Assembly: GCF_004015795.1 (NCBI RefSeq)
Contig: NZ_ML137218.1
Location: forward strand, 1,020,311 to 1,084,310
DNA length: 64,000 nt
From: Falsirhodobacter deserti
GTDB lineage: Bacteria; Pseudomonadota; Alphaproteobacteria; Rhodobacterales; Rhodobacteraceae
Direction of reading: 5' to 3'
Shown here in pieces: positions 46,222-54,918 of this stretch (positions are counted from its first letter, which is position 1; each line of letters opens with the position of its first letter). The translations under genes were made by a program, and so were the position numbers. A model generated the notes under the pieces. The model had not been told where the DNA came from and made no database searches. It saw nothing but the letters and a program-made list of their open reading frames with translations.

Positions 46222-47205
46222 ATGATCGGCAACTTCAAACATATCGGCATCGCAACCGTTGCCGCGACACTTCTTGCGCAGGGTGCAGCGCATGCGCAGG
46301 ACTGGCCGTCCGAACCGGTCCATGTTTTTGTCGGCTTTCCCGCCGGCTCGTCGCCTGACACCATTGCGCGCCTTGTGGCCGAGCCGCTTTCCCAAGCTTT
46401 GGGTCAGCCCGTCGTGGTCGAAAACAAGCCGGGCGCGGGCGGCGTCATCGGCGTTCAGCAGATGCTTTCGCAGGCGGACACCGGTCACAGCTTCGGCGTT
46501 ACGATCAACGGGCCGCTGACCACATCTCAACGGCTGGTGCCGGATCTGAGCTATGAGACGGCAAGCGACATCGCACCTGTCGCGCTGATCGCGACCAGCC
46601 CGCTTGCGCTGACGGTGCCCGCCGATTTTCCGGCCGATGACGCCGCCGCTTTCATCGAGGAGGCGAAGGCCAATCCCGGCGATATTGCCTACGGTTCAGT
46701 CGGGCAGGGTTCCGGTGCACATCTGACGGCAGAGCTTTTCGCCGACGCCGCGGGGATCGAGCTGTTCCACATCCCGTTCCAAAGCTATGCCGAGGTGACG
46801 ACCTCCATGCTGGCCGGAGAGATCGATGCAGGCTTCATGGCCCCCTCTGCCGCGCTGCCTTTCGTGGAGGCGGGGCAGCTGAAGATGCTTGGCCTTACTT
46901 CGGCAAAGCCGTTCCCGCAGGCACCCGATGTGCCGGTGCTGGCAGGTCAGGCCGGTATTCCGGATGATTTCCGCGCTGAACTGTGGAACGCCTTCATCGC
47001 TCCGGCTGGAACCGATCCCGCGATCATCGAGCGGCTGAACACCGAGATCAACACGATCCTTGCCGATGAGGCGTTGCAGCAGAAACTGCTGGCAACGGGC
47101 TGGAACGTCGCGCCCGGAACGACCGCTGATCTGGCGGCACGGATCGAGGCCGATACCGCCCTTTGGGGCAAGGCCATCGACCTAGTCGAGGCGAAGGACC
47201 AGTAA
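46222..47205 (+). CDS. tctC: Tripartite tricarboxylate transporter substrate-binding protein (TctC/Bug)
   Basis: The 327-residue protein has a signal peptide ending AAHAQ and the Bug fold: WPSEPVHVFVGFPAGSSPD, VVENKPGAGGVIG, GDIAYGSVGQGSGAHLTAELF and VPYRS-like IPFQSYAEVTTSMLAGEIDAGF. It binds a carboxylate in the periplasm and delivers it to TctAB. GGAGGA precedes the ATG. tctB begins 6 bp after it. Confidence 0.92.
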   Translation: MIGNFKHIGIATVAATLLAQGAAHAQDWPSEPVHVFVGFPAGSSPDTIARLVAEPLSQALGQPVVVENKPGAGGVIGVQQMLSQADTGHSFGVTINGPLTTSQRLVPDLSYETASDIAPVALIATSPLALTVPADFPADDAAAFIEEAKANPGDIAYGSVGQGSGAHLTAELFADAAGIELFHIPFQSYAEVTTSMLAGEIDAGFMAPSAALPFVEAGQLKMLGLTSAKPFPQAPDVPVLAGQAGIPDDFRAELWNAFIAPAGTDPAIIERLNTEINTILADEALQQKLLATGWNVAPGTTADLAARIEADTALWGKAIDLVEAKDQ

Positions 47206-47211
47206 GCGTCC

Positions 47212-47655
47212 ATGCAGCGCGATCACGACGACATCATGTGGGGCGCGATCCTTGCCCTGCTGGGGCTTGGGGTCGCGGCCTATGCCGCTGCCTGCTATGA
47301 CATGGGCAGCCTGAGGCGGATGGGGCCGGGCTTCTTCCCGGTCATGCTGGGGATCGTTCTTGCGGTTCTGGGCGCGGCCATCGCCGTTCCCGCATGGTGG
47401 CGCAAGGGCGTCGCGCGTCCTCTTTACTGGCGGGAGGCATTGGGCGTGACCGCTTCGCTGATGCTGTTCAGCGTGCTGATGGGAACGGCGGGGATCGTGG
47501 TGGCGACCGTGGTCACGACGCTGGTGGCCAGTTCCGTCGCGCCGCGTGGCGGCACCCTGTGGCGCGTGGTTCTGGCCGTTGTGGTGGCTGCGCTGACATG
47601 GCTGATCTTCATCGCCGGCCTTTCCATGTCGATCCCCGTCTGGCCGTGGAGCTGA
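47212..47655 (+). CDS. tctB: Tripartite tricarboxylate transporter small membrane subunit TctB
   Basis: The 147-residue protein has four hydrophobic segments and the start pattern MGSLRRMGPGFFPVMLGIVLAVLG, typical of TctB (MGPGxFP). It is the small subunit of the TctAB channel. It is placed between tctC (6 bp) and tctA (1 bp). Confidence 0.9.
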   Translation: MQRDHDDIMWGAILALLGLGVAAYAAACYDMGSLRRMGPGFFPVMLGIVLAVLGAAIAVPAWWRKGVARPLYWREALGVTASLMLFSVLMGTAGIVVATVVTTLVASSVAPRGGTLWRVVLAVVVAALTWLIFIAGLSMSIPVWPWS

Positions 47656-47656
47656 A

Positions 47657-49141
47657 ATGACAACGCTTGAAGGCCTTGCGCACGGGCTGTTGGTTGCGCT
47701 GCAACCTTCGATCCTGATCTACAGCCTGCTGGGCGCTGTTCTGGGCACGCTGGTGGGCGTTCTGCCGGGCATCGGGGCGATGGCGGCAATCACGCTGCTT
47801 CTGCCGATCACCTACCACATTTCGTCCGAGGCGGCGCTGGTCATGCTGGCGGGGGTTTATTACGGCGCGCAATATGGCGGGGCCGTGGCTTCGATCCTGC
47901 TGCGGCTGCCCGGAACCCCGCAATCGGCAGTTACCACGCTTGATGGTTATCCGATGGCGCAGCAGGGCAGGGCAGGCGTTGCGCTGTTTACCTCGATGGT
48001 GTCGTCCTTCGCAGGGGCGATGCTGGGCATTCTGATCCTTGTGGTGCTTTCCGGCTGGCTGGCTGGAATGGCAACATCATTCGGCGCGGCCGATTATGCG
48101 GCGATGATGGTCATGGGGCTGGTCGCAGCCTCGACCATCGGCAACAGCCGCCCCGTGAAAAGCCTTGCGATGGTCGTGGTGGGGCTGATCGCAGGCTGCA
48201 TCGGCACCGACGTGAATTCGGGCGTGCAGCGGCTGACCTTCGGGCAAACCCAACTTCTTGACGGCATCAACCTTGTCGCGCTGGCAATGGGCCTGTTCGG
48301 CGTGGCTGAGGTGATCGCCAATATACAAGGGGCGGATCGCCACGGCCCACCCAGCCGTGTAAGTTTGCGCCAGTTGATCCCGACCCGCGACGATGTGCGC
48401 CGGATGGTTGGCCCGATCCTGCGCGGCACGGGCCTTGGCGGTCTGTTCGGCGCCTTGCCCGGAACCGGTTCCACGATCTCGTCCTTCCTCGCCTATGGGT
48501 TGGAGCGGCGGATCGCACGAAAGCCCGAACGCTTCGGCAATGGGGCGATCGAGGGGGTCGCAGCGCCGGAATCCGCTAACAATTCCGCCTCCATCACCGC
48601 TTTCGTGCCGACGCTGACGCTGGGCATTCCAGGCGATCCCATCATGGCCCTGATGTTGGGCGCGCTGGTGATCCACGGCATCCAGCCGGGACCAACGCTG
48701 CTGACAAGCCATCCGGACATGTTCTGGGGCCTCGTGGTCAGCTTCGGTATCGGCAACCTGTTCCTTCTGGTGCTGAACCTGCCGCTGATCGGCATTTGGG
48801 TGTCGATCCTGCGGATCCCGTTTCGCTGGCTGTATCCGGCGATCATCGTGTTCATCTGCCTTGGTGTCTATTCCGTGCGCGGGTCGACCTTCGACATCTT
48901 CATGGTCGGTGGCATCGGCATCACCGGCTATGCCCTGACAAGGGCCGCCTTCAGTCCTGCGCTGCTGCTTCTGGGCTTCGTTCTTGGACCGCTGATCGAG
49001 ACGAACCTGCGCCGTGCCATGCTTGTTTCGCGCGGCGACGCGATGATCTTCCTCGAGCGGCCCGTCGCCTGTGCCTTCGTTGTCGCGACCGTGTTGCTGC
49101 TGATCTGGCCAGTTGTGAAGCGGATCATCCCCAAGCGCTGA
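47657..49141 (+). CDS. tctA: Tripartite tricarboxylate transporter large membrane subunit TctA
   Basis: The 494-residue permease has about twelve spans and the TctA hallmarks LGTLVGVLPGIGAMAAITLLLP near 37, YYGAQYGGAVASILLRLPGTPQS near 76, and GALPGTGSTISSFLAYGLERR with APESANNSASITAFVPTLTLGIPG. The ligand is a carboxylate of unknown kind. The gene ends 6 bp before the left end of a MITE-like element. A glycerate kinase gene lies beyond on the other strand and hints at a C3-C4 hydroxyacid. Confidence 0.94.
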   Translation: MTTLEGLAHGLLVALQPSILIYSLLGAVLGTLVGVLPGIGAMAAITLLLPITYHISSEAALVMLAGVYYGAQYGGAVASILLRLPGTPQSAVTTLDGYPMAQQGRAGVALFTSMVSSFAGAMLGILILVVLSGWLAGMATSFGAADYAAMMVMGLVAASTIGNSRPVKSLAMVVVGLIAGCIGTDVNSGVQRLTFGQTQLLDGINLVALAMGLFGVAEVIANIQGADRHGPPSRVSLRQLIPTRDDVRRMVGPILRGTGLGGLFGALPGTGSTISSFLAYGLERRIARKPERFGNGAIEGVAAPESANNSASITAFVPTLTLGIPGDPIMALMLGALVIHGIQPGPTLLTSHPDMFWGLVVSFGIGNLFLLVLNLPLIGIWVSILRIPFRWLYPAIIVFICLGVYSVRGSTFDIFMVGGIGITGYALTRAAFSPALLLLGFVLGPLIETNLRRAMLVSRGDAMIFLERPVACAFVVATVLLLIWPVVKRIIPKR

Positions 49142-49147
49142 CGTTCC

Positions 49148-49373
49148 TGACAGGCTGCTGAAGAAGTGGGTGTCCAAGACCATTCATCGCTTCGTTGGAC
49201 GGATGCGATTGCGAGTGATCCTCGCTTTCGTGACCCACCACCTCGCCCGGCTTAAGGCCGCGGTCTGCAGGACGATGAGAAACGACGGCCTCCCGCATCG
49301 GGCGACGCGACGTAGGACGCCGACAGCGCGAGGGAAACCGCTCCGGACTGCAGACTTCTTCAGCAGCCCGTCA
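49148..49373. mobile_element. MITE-like element with 20 bp inverted ends
   Basis: The left end TGACAGGCTGCTGAAGAAGT (49148-49167) and the right end at 49354-49373, read in reverse complement, agree at 19 of 20 bases. There is no reading frame for a transposase inside the 226 bp. The ends match those of the IS5-family copy at 59112-60478 (CAGGCCGCTGAAGAAGTCG) at 16 of the first 17 bases, so a related element could move it. The outer TGA of the right end is the stop codon of the glycerate kinase gene. Confidence 0.6.
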
Positions 49374-50624
49374 AAGAACGAGGACTGCCCGGAAATCGTT
49401 GACGTTGGTAAGCGTGGGGCCAGTTTGGACAAGATCGCCCACAGCTTGAAAGAAGCTGTAGCTGTCATTCCGCCGCAGTGCGTCCGACGGGTCAAGGCCG
49501 GCAGCAATTGCGCGGGTCAGCGTACTGGGCGTGACAATCGCGCCGGCCGCGTCTTCCGTTCCATCAATGCCGTCAGTGTCCGCGGCCAGCGCGAACCCTC
49601 CCTCCATGCCTTCCAGCGCACGTGCCATTGCCAGCGCGAATTCTGTGTTGCGCCCGCCACGACCGCTGGCATCTGCACGCAAGGTGACAGTGGTTTCACC
49701 GCCGGAAAGAAGAACCACCGGCGCGGGATGCGGCAGGCCATGGGTCAAGCAACTGCGGGCAATGCCAGCCATCGTGCGGCCCATCTCCCTCGCTTCTCCT
49801 TCCAGGGCGTCGCCCAGGATCAACGGATGGATACCGGCCTGTTCGGCAACCCGTGCTGCAGCAGCAAGTGCCATCATCGGCGTGGCGATAAGCCGATAAT
49901 CGGCAGCGAATGGCGGGATCTTCTGGGGGCGTGCTTCCAGTAATGTTCGGGCAGCGGCTGGAAGCTGATCGCCAAGGGCCTTCACCACGTCCGAAAGATC
50001 CACATCGGCCAGCGGATCGAATATCGTCGGGCCCGAGGCAATGGTCTGCGGGTCATCCCCCGGCACGTCCGAGATGGCAAGAGTGACAACCCGTGCCGGT
50101 GCCGCCGCCGCAAGTTTGCCGCCCTTGATCCCCGAAAGCCGTCTGCGCACCTGGTTCATCATCGAAATCGGCAATCCAGAGGCCAGCAACAGCCGGTTCA
50201 CCTCGATCTTGTCCTGCAGCGTGATCCCGGGTGCGGGCATGGTCATCAAGGATGATCCCCCGCCGGAGATCAGCGCCAACACAAGATCATCCGGCCCCGC
50301 AGACCGGACGGCGCCAAGAATGCGGCCGGCTGCACGTTCGTTTTGGGCATCCGGCACGGGGTGAGATGCTTCGATAACCTCGATCCGGTCCGTAGGGACT
50401 GCGTGACCATATCTGGTCACGACAACGCCGCCCAGATCCACATCCGGCCATGCCAGTTCCACCGCTCGCGCCATTGATGCAGAAGCCTTGCCGGCCCCGA
50501 CCACTACGACACGCCCCTTCGGTTTTTCCGGCAGATGCTGCGCCAATACCTGAAGCGGATCCGCGCTTCGGACGGCCGCATGGAACATGTCGATCAGCAG
50601 TTGCCGTGCGTTCGTTTCATCCAT
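49371..50624 (-). CDS. ttuD: Glycerate 2-kinase (MOFRL family, TtuD/GckA)
   Basis: The 417-residue protein has an N-terminal glycerate kinase domain (VVVVGAGKASASMARAVE near 40, LALISGGGSSLMTMPAPG near 111, QVRRRLSGIKGGKLA near 163) and a C-terminal MOFRL domain (PVVLLSGGETTVTL..GRGGRNTEFALAMA near 330). It phosphorylates glycerate at O2 in hydroxypyruvate/tartronate or glyoxylate routes; many copies are labelled hydroxypyruvate reductase by history. Its stop lies inside the MITE-like element end. It converges on tctCBA, which may supply a related hydroxyacid. Confidence 0.92.
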   Translation of the reverse strand: MDETNARQLLIDMFHAAVRSADPLQVLAQHLPEKPKGRVVVVGAGKASASMARAVELAWPDVDLGGVVVTRYGHAVPTDRIEVIEASHPVPDAQNERAAGRILGAVRSAGPDDLVLALISGGGSSLMTMPAPGITLQDKIEVNRLLLASGLPISMMNQVRRRLSGIKGGKLAAAAPARVVTLAISDVPGDDPQTIASGPTIFDPLADVDLSDVVKALGDQLPAAARTLLEARPQKIPPFAADYRLIATPMMALAAAARVAEQAGIHPLILGDALEGEAREMGRTMAGIARSCLTHGLPHPAPVVLLSGGETTVTLRADASGRGGRNTEFALAMARALEGMEGGFALAADTDGIDGTEDAAGAIVTPSTLTRAIAAGLDPSDALRRNDSYSFFQAVGDLVQTGPTLTNVNDFRAVLVL

Positions 50625-50729
50625 CCCATCCCCCGCCGCATGGATGCTTTACGATGAACCCAAGGCGCCGTGGCGGCAAGGCTTGAACGCAAGTCGCAGC
50701 GTGAATCCGGATGCCAAAGGACCAGAGAA

Positions 50730-50957
50730 CTATTCCCCGGGCTTCCCCTTGATCGCACGTAGCGGAACGTCCGTGGTCGCCTTGGAATGGCCGTCATCGC
50801 GCGTGTTATACTTGGACGATGCTGCGCTTGCATCGTTGTCACCGGCAGGCATGCTTCCGGGTTGCTTTGACTGATCGTCGGGACGTTCATCCTTGAAGCT
50901 GGTTTGTTTAGAGGCCGGATCATGCCGGATCTGGCGTTGGTCGATCTTGTTGGTCAT
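50730..50957 (-). CDS. Small hydrophilic protein of unknown function
   Basis: The 75-residue protein is highly charged and likely disordered (MTNKIDQRQIRHDPASKQTS..., with DQSKQPGSMPAGDNDASAAS). No domain is recognised. GGAGG lies 7 nt before the ATG at 50957, strong support for a real gene. It is isolated between the glycerate kinase and an acyltransferase gene. Composition recalls small stress-related hydrophilic proteins, but that is only a resemblance. Confidence 0.65.
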   Translation of the reverse strand: MTNKIDQRQIRHDPASKQTSFKDERPDDQSKQPGSMPAGDNDASAASSKYNTRDDGHSKATTDVPLRAIKGKPGE

Positions 50958-51027
50958 GGCTTCCTCCGTTTCCTGACCAACGAACGGCGGCGCGATATTG
51001 TTTCCTTCGCGCCGGTGTCCCCCTCGC

Positions 51028-51957
51028 TCAACCGGTGATCAGCTTGCCAAAGCGCCCCGTGCGGTTCCAGATGCCCATGATAAAGGCGAAGCACAGGATC
51101 GGAACGCAGAGCCAGATGACAAGATAGGCGGCGGGAAACTGAAGAAACTCCACGTCCGCATAAAGCGCCCCGACATAGTAGAACATGATCCCGTGGGACA
51201 GGAAAAACGGGAAGGCGAAGCGGTCAAGGTTCGAGAGCCTTGCAGCCCGTTCCGCCAGTATGAGCGCAATTGCCCAGAACCCGAGGGAGGTGACCGGCCT
51301 GCGGATCAGGTTGTCGAAGTAGTCGTTCAGGGTCAGTTGCGGGAAACTCGCGATCAGAATGCACAAGGCGGCCAACGCTGCGATGGCAAATACTTTCCAG
51401 CCTGCGGGCATTTTGATCGGGTTCACGGCGATCAGAACGCCCATGCAGTAAAAGAACAGGATCTGCGGTCGCAGAACCAGAATGGACGAGATGTCCGCAA
51501 CGTAAACCACTGCCGCCCCAGCAAACAGCAATGCAGGCAGCTTGCGGGCGAGGAACAGGAGAAGCGGCGTCATGAGAGACATGACGAACAGGTCCCGCAG
51601 GAAAGTGAGGTAGATCAGCTTGCTCGTTTCTGTCAGGCCCAGAATGTCGTTCAGACCCGACCAGCCCCATAACATCACCGCGATGCTGTTCCAGATGATC
51701 ATCGGAACGATCAATGCCCGCGCCCTTTGCGTCGCCGCTTCACGATAATCGCGCTTGCTGAAAAAGCCGACCATGAGAAAGCCCGAAATCACCGAAAGAA
51801 GCGGCACGCTCGACCGGCCAAGCGTATCTACGACGATCGCGCGTATGGCCGTGAAATCAGTGCCCGGCAGGTCGAAGAAATGCAGGTGAACATAGCTCAT
51901 GCAGAGGATGCAGAGGACGCGGGTAATACGGATGGCATCGGACGTTACGCGATCCAT
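51028..51957 (-). CDS. Acyltransferase family 3 membrane protein
   Basis: The 309-residue protein has about nine to ten hydrophobic spans. The start ITRVLCILCMSYVHLHFF and SSVPLLSVISGFLMVGFFSKR match the Acyltransferase_3 family, where the His in the first helix region is catalytic. It likely O-acylates a cell-surface polysaccharide. It is shorter than usual (about 340-380). It is not the same subfamily as OpgC at 21-22 kb. Confidence 0.82.
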   Translation of the reverse strand: MDRVTSDAIRITRVLCILCMSYVHLHFFDLPGTDFTAIRAIVVDTLGRSSVPLLSVISGFLMVGFFSKRDYREAATQRARALIVPMIIWNSIAVMLWGWSGLNDILGLTETSKLIYLTFLRDLFVMSLMTPLLLFLARKLPALLFAGAAVVYVADISSILVLRPQILFFYCMGVLIAVNPIKMPAGWKVFAIAALAALCILIASFPQLTLNDYFDNLIRRPVTSLGFWAIALILAERAARLSNLDRFAFPFFLSHGIMFYYVGALYADVEFLQFPAAYLVIWLCVPILCFAFIMGIWNRTGRFGKLITG

Positions 51958-52280
51958 GAAAGCTTACAACCTGGTTCTTGTTTTGGCAGTCTTCGGGCGA
52001 AGGGGTGCAATGGCAGTACGGACGGTTCCGCCCCAAGATGTTCGACGGTCAGGGACTGACACGGCTGTCCGGAATCCACAACCCAGAGGGATAGTAAAAT
52101 GCGGCGTTTACTTCCACGTGCGTACAGGAACGGCATGAATGTTGCTTGAGTGCGGGCCATCTGAACCGGCCTGCAGCGACCTTGAGCAGTCCTTTTACAT
52201 GAAACTGCATTCCATTTTATCAGGATTGGCGTTTTATTGGATTCGCCGCAGGGAGAGCGGCGGGTTTGGGAGGAAACATC
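51958..52280. other. 323 bp intergenic region upstream of the oligogalacturonate lyase gene
   Basis: Divergent promoter region, with an AT-rich part near 52195-52245 (CATTTTATCAGG, GTTTTATTGG). No gene, repeat or recognisable operator could be identified. Confidence 0.4.
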
Positions 52281-53594
52281 ATGAACAAGCGGCAATTCAT
52301 GGGACTGGGCTTGGCGACCGGCATCGGGGCCATGGCCGCGCCGGGCCTGCTTCGGCAGGCCAGTGCGGCGACGGACGGTATTCCCACTGACTGGCGGGAT
52401 GGAGAAACTGGCTATCGCATCGTTCGCCTGTCCCGGCAGGACGATTCCCGTTCCTTGTATTTTCACGACAATGCCTTCACGGCAGACGGCCGCTGGATGG
52501 TGTTCGAACGTCACGACGGTCTGTCCCTGATCGATTTCACCACGATGAAACCGCAGCCCCTGATCGAGGGGCAGTTCAAGGTGCTGATGGTCTCGCGCAC
52601 GAAACCTGTGCTTTATGCCGAACGCCTGAAGGGCGAGGGGGTTGAAGGGGGGCGGGATTATGTTTCGATCACGATCCCTGATGGCAGCGTCACCGATATC
52701 GCAACGAACGTGGACGGCCGCATCTATTCCGTGAATGCCGACGATACGCTTCTGCTGGGCACGTGGGCCGAACGGCATTACGAACTTCAGCCGGGGCCGA
52801 AGGTTGCCAATACCGATGGCGGTTACAATGCCGTCGGGCCGGATGGAAAGCCGCTAACCTTTCAGGCGGCGAAGGAGGTGCGTCTGGCAGAACGCCTGAA
52901 CCAGCGCATCCCGATGGAGATCTTTACCCTGAACATGCAGGGACAGGACCGGCAGGTCATCACCGGATCGACGGACTGGCTGAATCACGTGCAATTCTCA
53001 CCCGCCGATCCGAAGCAGATTATGTATTGCCACGAAGGGCCGTGGCACGGTGTCGACCGCATCTGGATCGCGCGAACGGATGGGGGCGAGCCGCAGCGCG
53101 TTCATCAGCGAATGATGAACATGGAAATCGCGGGACACGAGTTCTTTTCCTATGACGGAAAGACGATCTGGTACGACCTTCAAACCCCGCGGGGGGAGGA
53201 TTTCTGGCTGTCGAGCTATGACCTTGCCTCGGGCAAGCGCATCTGGCGCCACATGGACCGTGACGCGTGGTCGGTGCACTTCCAGATCTCGCGCGATGGA
53301 TCGCTGCTGGCAGGCGATGGCGGGGACGAGACGATGGTGGCCCGCGCCAAGAACGGTAAGTGGCTGTATCTGTATGACGAGGAGATCATCGAGGATCTTG
53401 GTGTTTCCGCGCCGAATGCCAATGACCTTGTCCGGCCGGCCGTGTTGCATCCCAAACGGATCGCGGATCTTCGCAATCATGATTATCGTGTGGAACCGAA
53501 CATCCAGTTTTCCCCCGACAACCGCTGGCTGGTTTTCCGTTCGAACATGCACGGGCCGATCCACGTCTATGCGGTGGACCTGACCTCGGTGTAG
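52281..53594 (+). CDS. Oligogalacturonate lyase family protein (PL22) with signal peptide
   Basis: The 437-residue beta-propeller protein closely follows the PL22 pattern: FHDNAFTADGRWMVFERHDG, LNHVQFSPADPKQIMYCHEGPW..VDRIWI, MNMEIAGHEFFSYDGKTIWYDLQTPRGEDFW and IQFSPDNRWLVFRSN, including the metal-binding His/Gln positions of the family. PL22 cleaves unsaturated digalacturonate. A signal peptide (KRQFMGLGLATGIGAMAAPGL, about residues 3-23, ending near ASAA) is present, whereas classical Ogl is cytoplasmic. GGAGG precedes the ATG. No other pectin genes lie nearby. Confidence 0.88.
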   Translation: MNKRQFMGLGLATGIGAMAAPGLLRQASAATDGIPTDWRDGETGYRIVRLSRQDDSRSLYFHDNAFTADGRWMVFERHDGLSLIDFTTMKPQPLIEGQFKVLMVSRTKPVLYAERLKGEGVEGGRDYVSITIPDGSVTDIATNVDGRIYSVNADDTLLLGTWAERHYELQPGPKVANTDGGYNAVGPDGKPLTFQAAKEVRLAERLNQRIPMEIFTLNMQGQDRQVITGSTDWLNHVQFSPADPKQIMYCHEGPWHGVDRIWIARTDGGEPQRVHQRMMNMEIAGHEFFSYDGKTIWYDLQTPRGEDFWLSSYDLASGKRIWRHMDRDAWSVHFQISRDGSLLAGDGGDETMVARAKNGKWLYLYDEEIIEDLGVSAPNANDLVRPAVLHPKRIADLRNHDYRVEPNIQFSPDNRWLVFRSNMHGPIHVYAVDLTSV

Positions 53595-53599
53595 CCCGA

Positions 53600-54079
53600 T
53601 CAGTTCATTCCGACGCTGATCGTGCCGTCGCTTTCAAGGATCATGTACGATACGTCCGAGATGTCGCGCGCGCCAGAGGCGCGGGCGGCGCTCAATGCTT
53701 CATCCTCGGTGATGCGTTCCTGCTTCATTGCCGCATGGCATAACTGGCCGTCGCGGGCCAGAAGCTTGGGTTCCGACCGCACGGTTCGCGCAAACCAGTT
53801 GGAGCGGACAGAGAGGAACGTCACCACGAACTGCAGCATCACCAGAAGCAGGAACGCGGTGGCGCCTTCCGCCAGCGCAACGGATTCCTGCAGCAGGGTG
53901 GAGGCAAGCGTCGACCCCAGCGCAACCGTAACGACAAGGTCGAAGGCATTCAGCTTGGCCAGTGTTCGTTTTCCCGAGACACGCAGGAAAAACACCAGAA
54001 GTATGTAAGCTAGTGTGCCAACGATGATGGTCCGGACAATGCCTTGCCAGTTTTGAAAGAACATGTCGGCCCAGTTCAT
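53600..54079 (-). CDS. DUF421 (YetF-like) membrane protein
   Basis: The 159-residue protein has three N-terminal spans (about residues 14-35, 46-66, 68-88) with VSGKRTLAKLNAFDLVVTVALGSTLAS, the DUF421 core, and a C-terminal soluble domain with LLARDGQLCHAAMKQERITEDEALSAAR. GGAG 9 nt upstream fits the ATG at 54079; an upstream ATG six codons earlier is less likely. Function unknown. It converges on the oligogalacturonate lyase gene with 5 bp between. Confidence 0.87.
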   Translation of the reverse strand: MNWADMFFQNWQGIVRTIIVGTLAYILLVFFLRVSGKRTLAKLNAFDLVVTVALGSTLASTLLQESVALAEGATAFLLLVMLQFVVTFLSVRSNWFARTVRSEPKLLARDGQLCHAAMKQERITEDEALSAARASGARDISDVSYMILESDGTISVGMN

Positions 54080-54140
54080 CAGGGCTCCTTGCTTCAAGAT
54101 GGGGGGCGCGCACCGGCAAAGCCGATGCGCGTAACATGGA

Positions 54141-54650
54141 TCAGTTCAGGCTTTGGCTGATGCCGCGCAGCATGGCGAGGTGCGTATTGATCGAGGGCAC
54201 CCCGACCATTGAAGCGCCGCGCGCCATCGGGTCGCTGCCATTTTCGGCATAATCCGAATGGATTGCACGCAGTTCTTCATGGCCGGCGATCTGGCCGTCG
54301 ATATACATGCGATCGAATTCGGGACCGGCCGGTGCAGCCTGAAGTTCTTCCAGCATCGTCGCATGTTTCTGGGAAACCCCGCCTGCGCCAGGCTCTGCGC
54401 CGAAGGCCATGGCCGTTGCTTCCTGTTCGGCCACTTCCAGCGTTGCAAAGGTGCGAACGCTTTCATTGGTGGCTTTTTCCTGCGCGATGCGGCTGCTCAG
54501 CAGGGCAAAGTTGCCGCCAAGCAGGGCAGGCTGTTTCTGCGGGTCTTCCGCAACAGCAGCGGGCGCCGCGGCGGGCGTCTGTGCATAGCTTGCGATGGGC
54601 ATTGCGGCCATAAGGGCGGCACTTGCGGCAAAGATCATTCTGCGGTTCAT
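54141..54650 (-). CDS. DUF4142 secreted protein
   Basis: The 169-residue protein has signal peptide MNRRMIFAASAALMAAMPIASYAQ and a four-helix DUF4142 (ferritin-like) domain: FALLSSRIAQEKATNESVRTFATLEVAEQEATAMA and MYIDGQIAGHEELRAIHSDY, with a conserved His-Glu region. Probably periplasmic. Function unknown; such proteins are often stress-related. GGAG lies 7 nt before the ATG. A small membrane protein gene lies 76 bp upstream on the same strand. Confidence 0.87.
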   Translation of the reverse strand: MNRRMIFAASAALMAAMPIASYAQTPAAAPAAVAEDPQKQPALLGGNFALLSSRIAQEKATNESVRTFATLEVAEQEATAMAFGAEPGAGGVSQKHATMLEELQAAPAGPEFDRMYIDGQIAGHEELRAIHSDYAENGSDPMARGASMVGVPSINTHLAMLRGISQSLN

Positions 54651-54726
54651 GTCATTCTCCTGGTAATGATGTTCCGCCAACCATTCGCCGCAGCAATGGT
54701 TCCAGCCGGCTCTTCTATCCGGCGGA

Positions 54727-54918
54727 TTACTGCAGCGGCTGCTCTTGCTGCGGTTCGCCCGAGGGGGTTTGCCCCTGTTCCTGCGCCTCTTCCATTTCCG
54801 AGCCGTGCCAGATGTTCCGGCCGACGAAAAAGAACGCGGCGAGAGCGAACATAAGTGCAGCAAGGATGATGACGACGATTGGAGGCCTTTTGGGTCCCAT
54901 TCTCCGGAAGTTGGCCAT
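54727..54918 (-). CDS. Small membrane protein with a Gln/Glu-rich tail
   Basis: The 63-residue protein has a basic start (FRRMGPKRPP), one membrane helix (IVVIILAALMFALAAFFFVG, about 14-33) and a tail rich in Glu, Gln and Pro. GGAGAGA precedes the ATG at 54918. No family is recognised. It is upstream of the DUF4142 gene on the same strand and may be cotranscribed with it. Confidence 0.65.
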   Translation of the reverse strand: MANFRRMGPKRPPIVVIILAALMFALAAFFFVGRNIWHGSEMEEAQEQGQTPSGEPQQEQPLQ

